Assembly (NCBI GenBank): GCA_033398695.1
Contig: CM065814.1
Coordinates: 76,216,358 to 76,280,357, forward strand
From: Orobanche coerulescens
Lineage: Eukaryota > Streptophyta > Magnoliopsida > Lamiales > Orobanchaceae
DNA: 64,000 nt
Direction of reading: 5' to 3'
The notes under the pieces are model-generated. The model searched no databases. It had not been told where the DNA came from and saw only the letters and a program-made list of their open reading frames with translations. This document shows positions 1 through 10,870 of the stretch, one piece after another. Positions within the stretch are counted from its first letter, which is position 1; each line of letters starts with the position of its first letter. The position numbers were made by a program, and so were the translations under genes.

Positions 1-424
1 TTTCATCAGATCCTTCTGCCTCAAAACACGCAATTCGTTACGTACGTAACTATATAGCTATTACGTACGTAATAGCCGTTGACTTGGCTGTCGCGATCGA
101 CTCCCGACCACCTACCCCCGCTCGGCCCCACCCGCCGAAAGGCGGACTGCTGGTGGATCTCCCGCATTACCAACATTAACATATGGATGTTACATACGTA
201 AGGCGACGTACATAGCGTACGTTAAGAAGATAGGTTAACGTACGTTAAGTGCTATAACAACCATAAATGGAATTCTCCCAATATCACCCAACAATTAATA
301 TAGTATGAATGACCATGATTCCAACTTAACATAATTCGTCGATATACTTGCTACAACAACGCAGATATGGTGCGAAAATACTTAGCTTAAATCAGAAAAT
401 ACAATATTAAAGGCGAGGGTATTA
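1..424 (-). mobile_element. Truncated gypsy LTR, U3 part
   Basis: This is the upstream (U3) half of a minus-strand gypsy LTR that runs off the left edge of the window. It resembles the gypsy2 LTR around 47730-48370: a block of ACGTACGT palindromes, then GTTGACTTGGCTGTCGC at about 78-94 (GTTGACTTGCCTGTCGC in gypsy2), then AT-rich sequence to a terminal GGGTATTA near 424, comparable to GGTATTACA at the gypsy2 LTR end. The outer end is placed by this similarity only. No coding sequence is seen. Confidence 0.6.
38..249 (-). promoter_or_regulatory. Paired-palindrome block A
   Basis: Palindrome starts: 40 and 63 (ACGTACGT, 23 bp apart); then 192 (ACATACGT), 215 (GCGTACGT) and 238 (ACGTACGT), again 23 bp apart each. 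An extra ACGTACAT overlaps at 206. The block lies in a gypsy U3. The TATA box expected to its left would be outside the window. Confidence 0.75.
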
Positions 425-549
425 GAATTTCGACAGACCCTTCTCATTTCACCTTCAATCCCTAGAAACGACTGTGACGAACTCAACACAAATCCGACCT
501 AAACTCCAAAATCGTCCGATATCTCCACTTTTCCGGCCGATTCATTCAG

Positions 550-1750
550 ATGGCATCCATAACCGGCAAGAAACGAAGAGGCGAAACCTCTCAACCGTCT
601 TCCTCGCCTTCCAGAGAACCTACTTTTCGGAACGCTCAAGCTAGCAAAATATTCAACGAAATTCTTATTGACGAAGAGGTAACTCAAGTCATCATTTTGA
701 TTTCGAATCCTTAAATTCTATCGGTGTTGCTATCGAAGAATTCTTCGATATGCTTGGAATTAATCGGTTTGTTAGTCTTGCCCGTCCGATATTTGTGGAT
801 TGTGTGAAAGAGTTCTATGCCAATTTCTTCATCACTTATGATACCGATGGATTATCCGTAGTTAATTCTCTTGTCTGTGGTAAGCCTATCTCTTTTGATG
901 CTGCAAAGCTTTCGGAACTTTTTGGTCAGCCCAATGAGGGATTTTCTTGTAAAGGAGTGTTTGCGGCTCCTGATGAAGTCGTTGATTATTCGATGTATAG
1001 TGATGAAAATCATGATGTCCATGAAAGTGAAGTGCGAGATTTTTTCTCAAGTAAAGCCGCTCTCGATGTTCATTCGGGATATTTTGAGAATAATGATTTT
1101 GGGATAAATATCCGTTTGCTTCATGATGCTATTACTCGCTGTCTAATGCTGAAAGTAAACGCTCAACATCGGTCGGTGAACATCGATATGGAAATCATCT
1201 ATCACGTATGGAAAGATCATCAAGTCAACTTTGCGTTTATCGTGCTTAAATGGTTTGTGGAAAAAGGACAAATTTTCCACAAAAAGAGTTATGCCAAAGT
1301 TGATCGCCAAAAAAATCCGGAATGCCTTTTGGGTCGATCTTCACAGAAATCTTTGAGAATGCCGGAGTTGATTTAATGGGGCTTCATGGGGTTCCTATTC
1401 CGAGGGGGAGCTTAGTCACCGAGAGGACTATTCGGATGATGAGGTATCTCCGCACGAGAAACCGAGGGTGGATATACTTTGCTTACCTCAAGGATGACGA
1501 TCGCCTTGTGGATGGTGGTGCTCTTCCAAGACCAGAGGAGAGGATCACGTCTAGAGGGATTGAGCATACTAGACCTCGCCCTTCGTCTCACCTTGGTACC
1601 TCTCGCCCGCATCAGGAAAGCTCTTCATCTCAGATGGCTACTCGGATAGATAGACTGGAGAAAGAGATGAGTGAGATCAAAATCATGGTCAAAAGCATCT
1701 GCACTCACTTTGGGATACCGCCGTCACCTCCGGATGCGGACCTTGATTAG
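550..1750 (+). pseudogene. Env-like extra ORF of SIRE-like element, frameshifted
   Basis: The frame starts at ATG 550 with a short basic, Ser/Pro-rich N-terminus (MASITGKKRRGETSQ). It shifts near 690, reopens through 750-1376 and shifts again at an A-run near 1309-1320. It finishes in 1322-1750 with a predicted coiled coil (RLEKEMSEIKIMVKSICTHF) about 20 residues before the stop. Blocks such as FVSLARPIFVDCVKEFYANF and GKPISFDAAKLSELFG resemble a plant transposon protein domain seen in extra ORFs of retrotransposons. No signal peptide or obvious membrane segment is seen, so 'env-like' refers to position, not function. Two frameshifts make it inactive as it stands. Its role in the element is unknown. 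Confidence 0.65.
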
Positions 1751-2124
1751 TCGTGTTATCTTTCTTATGATGATGTTTCCTTTTTATTAAGACCAAACAT
1801 TTCATTTCATTTTCTTGCATGAACTACTATTTGTTTTTATTTTGAATGTGTTTTGATTGTCTTGACTATTTTTGTTCCTATGCATTAATATTGTTATACA
1901 TTGTCTTAGATTTTGTCGATTATTCTGTGTTTCGATGATTTTTGCAGGATCTCTCGACTTTTTTTAATGACAAAAAGGGGGAGAAAAATATGTATCGTTT
2001 TTTAAATAACCATTGCTCGTTTCAGGGGGAGTCTTATTCAGGGGAAGAGTTTATTAAATTTTTTTTGAATCTTCCAAAACTCATATTTTTTCAAAAACTC
2101 CCATACTTAAATTTTGTCATCATC

Positions 2125-2138
2125 AAAAAGGGGGAGAT
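2125..2138 (+). other. Polypurine tract of SIRE-like element
   Basis: AAAAAGGGGGAGAT lies directly against the TGTTGG start of the 3' LTR at 2139. This is the plus-strand priming site and fixes the element's orientation. The PPT and LTR-start combination is typical of SIRE-lineage copia elements. Confidence 0.85.
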
Positions 2139-2225
2139 TGTTGGAACAATATTTTTTAGATCATTTTATACATTTTGATGATGTGTTATTAACCAAATTT
2201 TACTTAAACATATTTTTCCTTCAGC

Positions 2226-2546
2226 TAACGTACGTAAACCAGACCTTTATAACGTACGTAACATTCATAGTTTTTGTAAGATTTTCTGTACAGGTAACGT
2301 ACGTAACCCACTCTAGCTAACGTACGTAATGTTTAAAATATTCTGACCGTTGAAAAAGTCATTAGCCGTTACAACAAGTCGTCACACTCAACGGATCTCT
2401 GACTGGAAGATAACGTACGTAAGCATACCTTGCGTAACGTACGTAATGCATTTTATCAGATCTCTCTGGACCATTTCTTCTCTGTTCGTTACGACCGCTA
2501 CTCAAACCATATAACGTACGTAATACAGAGTGCCTAACGTACGTAA
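2226..2546 (+). promoter_or_regulatory. Paired-palindrome block B in SIRE LTR promoter
   Basis: Eight perfect ACGTACGT sites form four pairs: 2228/2252, 2297/2320, 2413/2437 and 2514/2537, spaced 24, 23, 24 and 23 bp. Each sits in a wider TAACGTACGTAA-like palindrome. Distances between pairs vary (69, 116, 101 bp). The last site ends 43 bp before the TATA box at 2588, which places the block in the proximal promoter. Confidence 0.9.
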
Positions 2547-2587
2547 GCAGTGAAACTGCTCCAATGGGAAAATCGGCTCAAGAAGGC

Positions 2588-2596
2588 TATAAATAG
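2588..2596 (+). promoter_or_regulatory. TATA box of SIRE LTR
   Basis: TATAAATAG with a plausible downstream leader. It is the only good TATA match in this LTR and sits at the same place relative to the palindrome block as in the related solo LTR (31684). Confidence 0.8.
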
Positions 2597-3722
2597 CTCA
2601 CTTCAAGGAGATGGAAGACACAACAAGCATTCTGAGCTTACAAGCATACTCAAGCAATTCCAAGCAAATAATTTGAGAGTTATACTTATTCTATATTGTG
2701 ATACGAGAAGATTTGTTCTATTATTTCCAATCTTTATTCTTGTATCAAAGTGCGATATATCGTGTAAAGTCGAGTTCCTACTCGCATAATTTTTTTGTAA
2801 AGGTTATCTTGTACCCGGAAAAACAAGAGAGTTTTAGTGAGGTTGTTATTGAGCACGGAAATCAAGAAATTGTAAGAGTTGGCACTAAACTAGAAAGTGC
2901 ATTCTAAGTTCTAAGAAAAGTCCTAGTCGATAAAACTAGGTAGGGGACGTAGGCTTCGTTAATAGCCGAACCTCTCGAATAATTTCTTGTGTTCTTTCTT
3001 TTCCGCATTTTATTTACTCCGATATTTTTGCTTCCGCACAAAAAGAGTTCAATACTCTTATCCGCACTATTCAACCCCCCTTCTAGTGGCGGTACCAATC
3101 TAACAATATAATCATAGTAAGATACAATTGCAGCAGAATCAAAACAGTCAGGAATGAATAGTCGAGTCCCAAACACATGCCATAGCCAGTATCACCGGGA
3201 AGCTCATCCCTTCACAACCGCTACTAGCTCGATCTCTGAGTACCTAAAAGATAAAGCCAACGACGGGGTCAGCCACAATACTCAACAATGATAACGACCA
3301 CATCCACATAAACAATTACATATCAATGTAATTACAGAGTAAGAATATTTCCAATGTAATTACAGAGTAAGAATATTTCCAATGTAATCTTACCAATTCG
3401 TGGTAGCTTATATCAAATCAACCCTTACCTCAATTCGCACCTCGCAGTCTAAAGTGACGAATGAATTCGAAATAACCATTTATACAGTATTCAAACAATG
3501 CCAAGATTCTCAAAAACATAAATAAATCTCAAATACGGAGTAATCTGTCCATGACCAATCTTGTTCGCTGGATCGCACAATCGAATCCCAATTCTGATAA
3601 AATCGATAACACACGATGCATCTGTAGATCAACTGCCCCGAAACAGTGACAAGTCCCGGATACCGATACAAAGTATGAATGCTCACACAATCAAAAATGA
3701 TAAACAACCAATGCATCAAAAC

Positions 3723-4590
3723 GAGAATATCAATGACATGATTGCTCCACACGAGATCAACAAAGGACCAACCACGAACGAGAATACCATTGATGTGGTA
3801 AACTCTAACGAGAACAATAAAGGATCAACTACCGAGAATAACAACGATACGGTAAACTCCAACAAGATCAATAAAAGATCAACAATCGAGAATACCAACG
3901 ATACGGTAAACTCCAACAAGATCAATAAAGGATCAACAACCGAGAATACCAACGATATGGTAACTCCAACAAGATCAATAAAGGACCAACAACCGAGAAT
4001 ACCAACGCTATGGTAAACTCCAACAAGATTAATAAAGGATCAACAACCGAGAATACCAACGATACGGTAAACTCCAACAAGACCAATAAAGGACCAACAA
4101 CCGAGAATACCAACGATACGGTAAACTACAACAAGATTAATTAAGGATCAACAACCGAGAATACCAATGATACAGTAAACACCAGCAAGATCAATAAAGG
4201 ATTAACAATCCAGAATACCAACGATACGGTAAACTCTAACAAGATCAATAAAGGACCAACAACTGAGAATACCAACGATACGGTAAACTCCAACAAGATT
4301 AATAAAGGATCAACAACCGAGAATACCAATGATACGGTAAATTCCAACAAGATCAATAAAGGACCAACAACCGAGAATACCAATGATACGGTAAACTCCA
4401 ACAAGATTAATAAAGGACCAACAACCGAGAATACGAACGATATGGTAAACTCCAACAAGTTTAATAAAGGATCAACAACTTAGAATACCAACGATACGGT
4501 AAACTCCAGCAAGATTAATGAAGGATCAACAACGACAGAGATTGCCCACGATAGGGTGAACTCCAAACGAGATCAGTAGAGGGTCAACAG
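3723..4590 (-). repeat. 54-bp minisatellite in giant LTR, about 16 units
   Basis: GAGAATACCAACGATACGG-type unit starts recur at 3723, 3780, 3834, 3888, 3942, 3995, 4049, 4103, 4157, 4211, 4265, 4319, 4373, 4427, 4481 and 4538, nearly all 54 bp apart. Because 54 is 18 codons, both strands stay open over long stretches: plus reads NTNDTVNSNKINKGSTTE repeats, minus reads VFSVVGPLLILLEFTVSL repeats. No start context or conserved domain suggests a real protein. Confidence 0.95.
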
Positions 4591-4591
4591 G

Positions 4592-4622
<31 letters not shown>

Positions 4623-4637
4623 TTATATATACGAGAG
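4590..4637. repeat. TA-rich microsatellite
   Basis: An alternating TA/ATA run at the end of the minisatellite in the left LTR. The right LTR lacks it at the matching place (about 8565), so it arose after insertion. Confidence 0.9.
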
Positions 4638-5139
4638 AATAAAATCGTCAACCATATACAAATCACATATACGGGATCTCGAAGACAAACCCGACTATCG
4701 AATAGATCCCACCATACATGGACTATGAACGATCAGTCAATATGACTCAAGATGGACGTCACGATACGCCCGATCTCGAAATGTGTCCGTACACAATCCA
4801 ACCACGGGTATTGATCAGATACATATCTGGTCTCGTGCCTAATCAGTCTCACAAAGTACGTCTCGTGTGCATGGTTCAATGTGAGGACGAAACCAACACA
4901 TGCTACACGTGCCCGCCCTGAAAATCCTACACAAGACCGATCAGAACATATCTGACTCCAGATATGCCAAGATACAACATGACAACGAAACTCGAAGAAA
5001 CACATTTCCAATAAGGATCAGAAGACTTTCCAAGTGAGCAACGATAAATCGATCAAGAAAAACCGACACGAACAATGTCATATCCCCGTCAGACAACGGT
5101 TCACATAATGCTCAACAATGCACGCAATATTAGCACATA

Positions 5140-5335
5140 AACTCCCAAGGTCACAACCAAGGGTCATGGAAGCATCTACTCAAGAATATTCCGGACGTGG
5201 GTACCATTCAGGTTTTATCCCGCTACACAGTTCATGCAATCACAATATATCCCAAGGTCACAACCAAGGGTCACGGAAGCATCTCACAGGAATACTCCGG
5301 AACTTAGGTGCCATTTAGGTCTTATCCCCTAACAC
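5140..5335 (-). repeat. Duplicated LTR module, giant LTR left copy
   Basis: Two adjacent copies of a block of about 85-100 bp, each containing CCAAGGTCACAACCAAGGGTCA, then CAGGAATACTCCGGA-like and CATTCAGGTTTTATCCC-like sequence. The same double module is in the right LTR (9075-9275) and in both gypsy2 LTRs (46570-46735, 58298-58465). It lies in the transcribed part of the LTR and could be an RNA structure or processing signal. Confidence 0.8.
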
Positions 5336-6620
5336 ATCGGTCCAACAGATTACAGTTCAAAGAAAGAGCACATCACAAAATGTAACAAACAATGATGCAC
5401 GTTCACCATATGAAGCATTAACACACACATGCAATAATGCAATAGGATGATTATCGTAATTTAGTAATATTAATTTACCTCAAGCCGGAGACACTAAATC
5501 TTCCACGACCAATATCCCTGAACGAATATACAGTTATATGAATAGTCCAAAATGCAGTACAGTCCATCACTAATACCAAACCACCATCTCGAGTTCAATG
5601 TCGGCATGATAAACTATCCCCGATATCCAACATCTCATACAATAGACCAAAGATAATTCACTTCTCCGCTTCCACTAGACATCTTTAAAGTTATATTATG
5701 ATTTATCTCATACCAAGCATAATATATACCACCATCCCGATAATTCATATTCAAGATATCGTTGCTATATGAATCATAAATGAAATGAAATCAAAACCAT
5801 TTATTAAACATTATGAACTGAGCAAGCATAACTTGCCTCGATACCGATACGATGAAGCCGTTACCAATACCGTCGTCTTCATCTACAAGCTCCTCATCCC
5901 CGACCAAGGCGATCCATGCATTCTCCAATCTCAACTGCAGCACAATGGTTAATCCTCAACGATCACTTATCGCAACGTAATGCAATAATCAATTAACGAT
6001 ACGTTCGATAACAATCAACAACCGATATAATCAACCAATCAACCCAACGGTTCAACGATATCTCAATCATATACGAAACGAAACCATTTCAGCTCAATAA
6101 TACGAATAGAAGCCACAATTTGATAATCAATCAATTCTAAATTTCTCGATTCCGATTTAAATCTTACTTACGGATTAACATGCCTCATCCTTGTAAATTC
6201 ATAGAAATATAATTACCGGTTATCATCACGAATAGTGATATACCAAAATCAACCGTAATCCTTCCAATTTCCACAAAATCACAACATATATCACTCAAGA
6301 GTTCTTCAAGAACATGAATTAATACATAATCATGTTTGTAGCCAACAAAACGACGTAATCCGATGTGTTCTGACATCTAAACCATCATCTATTTCATAAT
6401 CCAAGGCATATATCATCATATTCTTTAATATACACTTCACACAACACTAAGGATCACAACAACAATAGCATAACCATCATTATATGAAGAAGAACATCAA
6501 CAACAATATCAAAATCCGAATCAAAGAGAGGAGTTACCCAACATACCTCAAGAACACAATCAAACACCTCAAGAATACACAATATCTTCATATCTCAAGC
6601 TCCACATTCATGACTCCAAG

Positions 6621-6980
6621 TCCCCACTTAAATATGTTTTGTCCTCGAAACTTAAAATCCTGTCATAATCAATACCTCAATCCCGAAATATCTCAAAATC
6701 GTGCCACCATGCTCAAATAATCATCAAAACCAAATAACTGAAAGAACATACTTACAGGTCGTGAAGTCGATGATCCCCCACGATACTAGCATACGACTCC
6801 CATACAAGGCCTCAATACAATAACAACACACACGAATATCGCAATTATAGCAATTTGAAAATATTTCGAAAATTTTGGATCCTCCAAAAATCATTTTCAG
6901 AGTCACGCTACTACTGTACCGGTAGATCCACATACACACATGCCCGGGTTTTACGAAACCCAAGCTCCGATACCATCTCC
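6621..6980 (-). mobile_element. Minimal internal domain between giant LTRs
   Basis: Only about 360 bp separates the two giant LTRs. On the minus strand it begins with a primer-binding site (TGGTATCGGAGCTT at 6975-6962), has about 300 bp of untranslated-looking sequence, and ends with a polypurine tract (TTTAAGTGGGGACT near 6633-6619). A short TTTCGAGGACAAAAC stretch just before the tract matches the end of chromovirus internal regions; gypsy2 has the same arrangement at 48374-48400. No gag or pol remains. It is either a non-autonomous design or an internal deletion that spared both priming sites. Confidence 0.75.
6962..6975 (-). other. Primer-binding site, initiator tRNA-Met type
   Basis: The minus strand reads TGGTATCGGAGCTT five bases inside the LTR end at 6981. 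One change from TGGTATCAGAGC. It fixes the orientation of the giant-LTR element. Confidence 0.8.
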
Positions 6981-7860
6981 TATAACACCCCCAAAACCAA
7001 CCGGGAATATTACAGAGCCGTGGGCCCCGCGCCGGAACCCAAGAGGCTAAAAATCATTTTCGCAAAAATTCAAACACGCCAAAGAGGCAAAGTCGGTAAT
7101 ATTTTAAATACCCAAATGTTTTACAAAATATAGTTCCCAGATACCATCATCGAATACCATATGAAAGCACAAGGTGAAGACGCCAAAAAGGGCATTTAGA
7201 AAGTATACACGAGTTGGTAAAAATACCGAAAGCCATTATCAAATACACACGCAGCGGATATAATCATATTAAGATACAATTGCAGCAGAATCTAAACAGT
7301 CAGGAACGAGTACTCGAGTCCCAAACACATCCCATAGCCAGTATCACCGGGAAGCTCATCCCTTCCCGACCGCTACTAGCTCGATCTCCGAGTACCTAAA
7401 AGATAAAGCCCACGACGGGGTCAGCCACAATACTCAATAATGATAACGATCACATCCACATAAACAATTACATATCAATGTAATTACACAGTAAGAATAT
7501 TTCCAATGTAATCTTACCGTAATTACCTTACCAATTCGTGGTAATTTATATCAAATCAACCCTTACCTCAATTCGTACCTCGCATTCTCAAGTGACGAAT
7601 GAATTCGAAATAACCATCTGTACTGTATTCAAACAATGCCAAGATTCTCAAAAACATAAATAAATCTCAAATACGGAGTAATCTGTCCATGACTAATCCT
7701 GTTCGCTGGATCGCACAATCGAATCCCAATTCTGATAAAACTGATAACACACGATGTATCTGTAGATCAACTTCCCCGAAACAATGACAAGTCCCAGATA
7801 CCGATACAAAGTATGAATGCTCACACAATCAAAAATGATAAACAACCAATGCATCAAAAC

Positions 7861-8560
7861 GAGAATATCAATGACATGATCGCTCCACACGAGATCAACA
7901 AAGGACCAACCACGAACGAGAATACCATTGATGTGGTAAACTCTTACGAGAGCAATAAAGGATCAACTACCGAGACTACCAACGATACGGTAAACTCCAA
8001 CAAGATCAATAAAGGATCAACAATTGAGAATACCAACGATACAGTAAACTCCAACAAGATCAATAAAGGATCAACAACCGAGAATACCAACGATACGGTA
8101 ACTCCAACAAGATCAATAAAGGACCAACAACCGAGAATACCACCGATATGGTAAACAAGATTAATAAAGGATCAACAACCGATAATACCAACGATACGGT
8201 AAACTCCAACAAGATCAATAAAGGACCAACAACCGAGAATACCAACGATACGGTAAACTACAACAAGATTAAATAAAGATCAACAACCGAGAATACCAAC
8301 GATACGGTAAATTCCAACAAGATCAATAAAGGACCAACAACCGAGAATACCAACCATACGGTAAACTCCAACAAGATTAATAAAGGACCAACAACCGAGA
8401 AAACCAACGATACGGTAAACTCTAACAAGATTAATAAAGGATTAACAACTGAGAATACCAACGATACGATAAACTCCAGCAAGATCAATAAAGGATCAAC
8501 AACGGCCGAGATTACCCACGATAGGGTCAACTCCAAACGAGATCAGTAGTGGGTCAACAG
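7861..8560 (-). repeat. 54-bp minisatellite in giant LTR, about 13 units
   Basis: Same unit as at 3723-4590. Starts at 7861, 7918, 7972, 8026, 8080, 8133, 8181, 8235, 8289, 8343, 8397, 8451 and 8508. The copy has fewer units than the left LTR, so unit number changed after insertion. One 48-bp unit (8133 to 8181) has a 6-bp deletion. Confidence 0.95.
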
Positions 8561-9074
8561 GAACAGATATACGAGAGAATAAGATCTTCAATCATATACA
8601 AATCACATATATGGGGTCACGAAGACAAACCCGACTATCGAATAGATTCGACCATACATGGACTATTAACGACCAATCAATATGACTTAAGATGGACGTC
8701 ACGATATGCCCGATCCGGAAATGTGTCCGTGCACAAGCCAACCACGGGTATTGAACAGATACACGTCAGGTCTCGTGCCTAATCAATCTCACAAAGTATG
8801 TCTCGTGTGCACGGTTCAATGTGAGGTTGAAACCAACACATGCTACACGTGCCCGCCCTGAAAATCCTACACAAGACCAAACAGAATGTATCTGACTCCA
8901 GATATGCCACGATACAACATGAAAACGAAACTCGAAGAAACACATTTCCAACAAAGGTCAGAAGAATTTCCAAGTGAGCAACGATAACTCGATCATGAAA
9001 GACCGACACGACCACAATGTCATATCCCTATCAAAAAACGGTTCACAGAATGCTCAACAATGCACGCAATATTA

Positions 9075-9275
9075 GCACATAAACTCCCAAGGTCGCAACG
9101 AAGGGTCACGGAAGCATCTACTCAGGAATACTCCGGACGTGGGTACCATTCAGGTTTTATCCCGCAACACAGTTCATGTAATCACAATATACCCCAAGGT
9201 CGCAACCAAGGGTCACAGAAGCATCTCACAGGAATACTCCGGAACATAGGTGCCATTTAGGTCTTATCCCCTAAC
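9075..9275 (-). repeat. Duplicated LTR module, giant LTR right copy
   Basis: Two adjacent copies of the CCAAGGTCGCAAC...AAGGGTCACGGAAGCATCT block, collinear with 5140-5335. It is present in both LTRs, so it predates the insertion of this element. Confidence 0.8.
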
Positions 9276-10658
9276 ACATCGGCCCAATAGATTACAGTTC
9301 AAAGAAAGAGCACATCATCAAATGTAACAAACAATGATGCACATTCACCACATGAAGCATTAACACACACATGCAATAATTCAACAAGATGATTATCATA
9401 ATTTAGCAATATTTATTTACCTCAAGCCATAGACACTAACCTTTCCACGACCAATATCACTGAATGAACATATAGTTATACGAATAGTCCAAAATGAAGC
9501 ACATTCCATCACTAATACCAAACCACCATCTCGAGTTCAATGTCGTCATGATAAACTATCCCCGATATCTAACATCTCATACAATAGACCAAAGATAATT
9601 CACGTCTCCGTTTCCACTAGACATCTTTAAAATTACATTATGATTTATCTCAGACCAAGCATAATATATATACCACCATCCCAATAATTCATATTCACGA
9701 TCATTGCTATATGAATCATAAATGAAATGAAATCAAAACCATATATTAAACATTATGAACTGAGCAAGCATAACTTGCTTCGATACCGATACGACGAAGA
9801 CGTTACCAATCCCGTCGTCTTCATCTACAAGCTCATCAGCCCCAACTAAGGCGATACATGCATTCTCCAATCTCAACAGCAGTACAACGGTTAATCCTCA
9901 ACGATCACTTATCGCAACCTAATGCAATAATCAATTAATGATACGTTCGATAACAATTAACAACCGATATAATCAACCTATCAACCTAACGGTTCAACGA
10001 CATCTCAATCATATACGAAACCAAACCATTTCAGCTTAATTATACGAATACAAGCCGCAATTTGATAATCACTCAATTATAACTTTCTCGATTCCGATTT
10101 AAATCTTACTTACAGATTAACATGGCTCAGCCTTATAAATTCATAGAAATACAATTACCGGTTATCATCACGAATAGTCATATACTAAAATTAACTGTAG
10201 TCCTTCCAATTTCCACAAAATCACGACATATATCACTCAAGAGTTCTTCAAGAACATGAATTAATCCATAATCATGTTTGTAGCCAACAAAACGACATAA
10301 TCCGATGTCTTCTAACATATAAACCATCATCTCTTTCATAATCCGAGGCATATATCATCATATTCTTTAATATACACTTCACACAACACTAAGGATCACA
10401 ACAACAATACCATAACCATCATTATACGAAGAAGAACATCAACAACAATATCAAAATCCGAATCAAAGAGAGGAGTTACCCAACATACCTCAAGAACACA
10501 ATCAAACACCTCAATAATACACAATATCTTCATATCTCAAGCTCCACATCCATGACTCCAAGTCCTCAATCTATTTGGAAGAGCCAAAGTCGGTCTCTGG
10601 AGGTTGAAGGGTGAAAAAACGACATGAATATCTCCAAAATGCCAAAGGGACGGGTCTC

Positions 10659-10831
10659 ACATATATATATAACTTCAACTATTACGTATGTTAGGTAACC
10701 TTACTAACGTACGTAACCTTCTTTACGTATGTCAACTGGCCTTGTTAGCGTACGTAACACTATTCCAGAGGCTACTGCCTTAATTCGTATTGAATATTAC
10801 GTATGTAATTTCCATGATGTAGCGTACGTAA
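10659..10831 (-). promoter_or_regulatory. TATA region and paired-palindrome block C
   Basis: Pairs: 10684 (ACGTATGT)/10707 (ACGTACGT), 10725 (ACGTATGT)/10748 (GCGTACGT) and 10799 (ACGTATGT)/10822 (GCGTACGT), each exactly 23 bp apart. On the minus strand a TATATATATATG run at 10672-10659 lies about 13 bp downstream of the nearest palindrome. The whole block is absent from the left LTR of the same element. Confidence 0.8.
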
Positions 10832-10870
10832 TATAGCTGTTGACTTGCTACATTAACATACTCATTTGCC

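Larger units (their letters stand above)
425..2138 (+). mobile_element. 3' internal part of SIRE-like copia element
   Basis: Only the last part of a SIRE/Maximus-type copia element remains: an env-like extra ORF (550-1750), an untranslated stretch rich in short purine runs, a polypurine tract and the 3' LTR. Gag and pol are missing to the left, where a gypsy LTR fragment abuts. An extra frame between pol and the 3' LTR is characteristic of the SIRE lineage. Bases 1751-2124 hold no ORF but have a second PPT-like run near 1972-1986. Confidence 0.75.
2139..3105 (+). mobile_element. 3' LTR of SIRE-like copia element
   Basis: This 967-bp LTR starts TGTTGGAAC after the polypurine tract and ends CTAACA. 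Its order is palindrome block B (2228-2544), TATA box TATAAATAG at 2588-2596, leader, and a C-rich end with TTCTAGTGGCGGTAC. The same start, TATA and end occur in the solo LTR at 31012-32261, so both belong to one family. It abuts the large gypsy LTR at 3106, where it appears to have inserted; the other target duplication is not visible. Confidence 0.85.
3106..6620 (-). mobile_element. Left (3') giant LTR of non-autonomous gypsy element
   Basis: It is collinear with 7258-10562 over its whole length, so the two are the LTRs of one element. Its 3' end is cut by the SIRE LTR at 3105. Its U3 is missing: homology to the right copy stops at about 6620 and the polypurine tract follows at once. Inside are a 54-bp minisatellite, a TA microsatellite and a duplicated module near 5140-5335. 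It is longer than the matching part of the right copy mainly because it has more minisatellite units. Confidence 0.8.
6981..10870 (-). mobile_element. Right (5') giant LTR, U3 end truncated
   Basis: The LTR runs from TATAACACCCCC at 6981, next to the primer-binding site, through the minisatellite (7861-8560) and the duplicated module (9075-9275). It continues to a TATA-like run (10659-10672) and palindrome block C (10681-10831). It keeps the promoter that the left copy lacks. Near 10870, soon after GCTGTTGACTTGCTAC, similarity to other gypsy U3 regions ends and copia-like sequence begins, so the first few hundred bases of U3 appear lost. The end is therefore approximate. Confidence 0.75.

Noticed and set aside
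2226..2546. CRISPR-like array (short palindromic repeats with spacers)
   Set aside because: Repeats are only 8-12 bp, spacers between pairs vary from 18 to over 100 bp, the DNA is plant, and no cas genes exist. Promoter element is the better reading.
4141..4458. 105-residue hydrophobic ORF on the minus strand
   Set aside because: It is a translation of the 54-bp minisatellite, whose unit is a multiple of three; the other strand is equally open and there is no independent evidence for a membrane protein.
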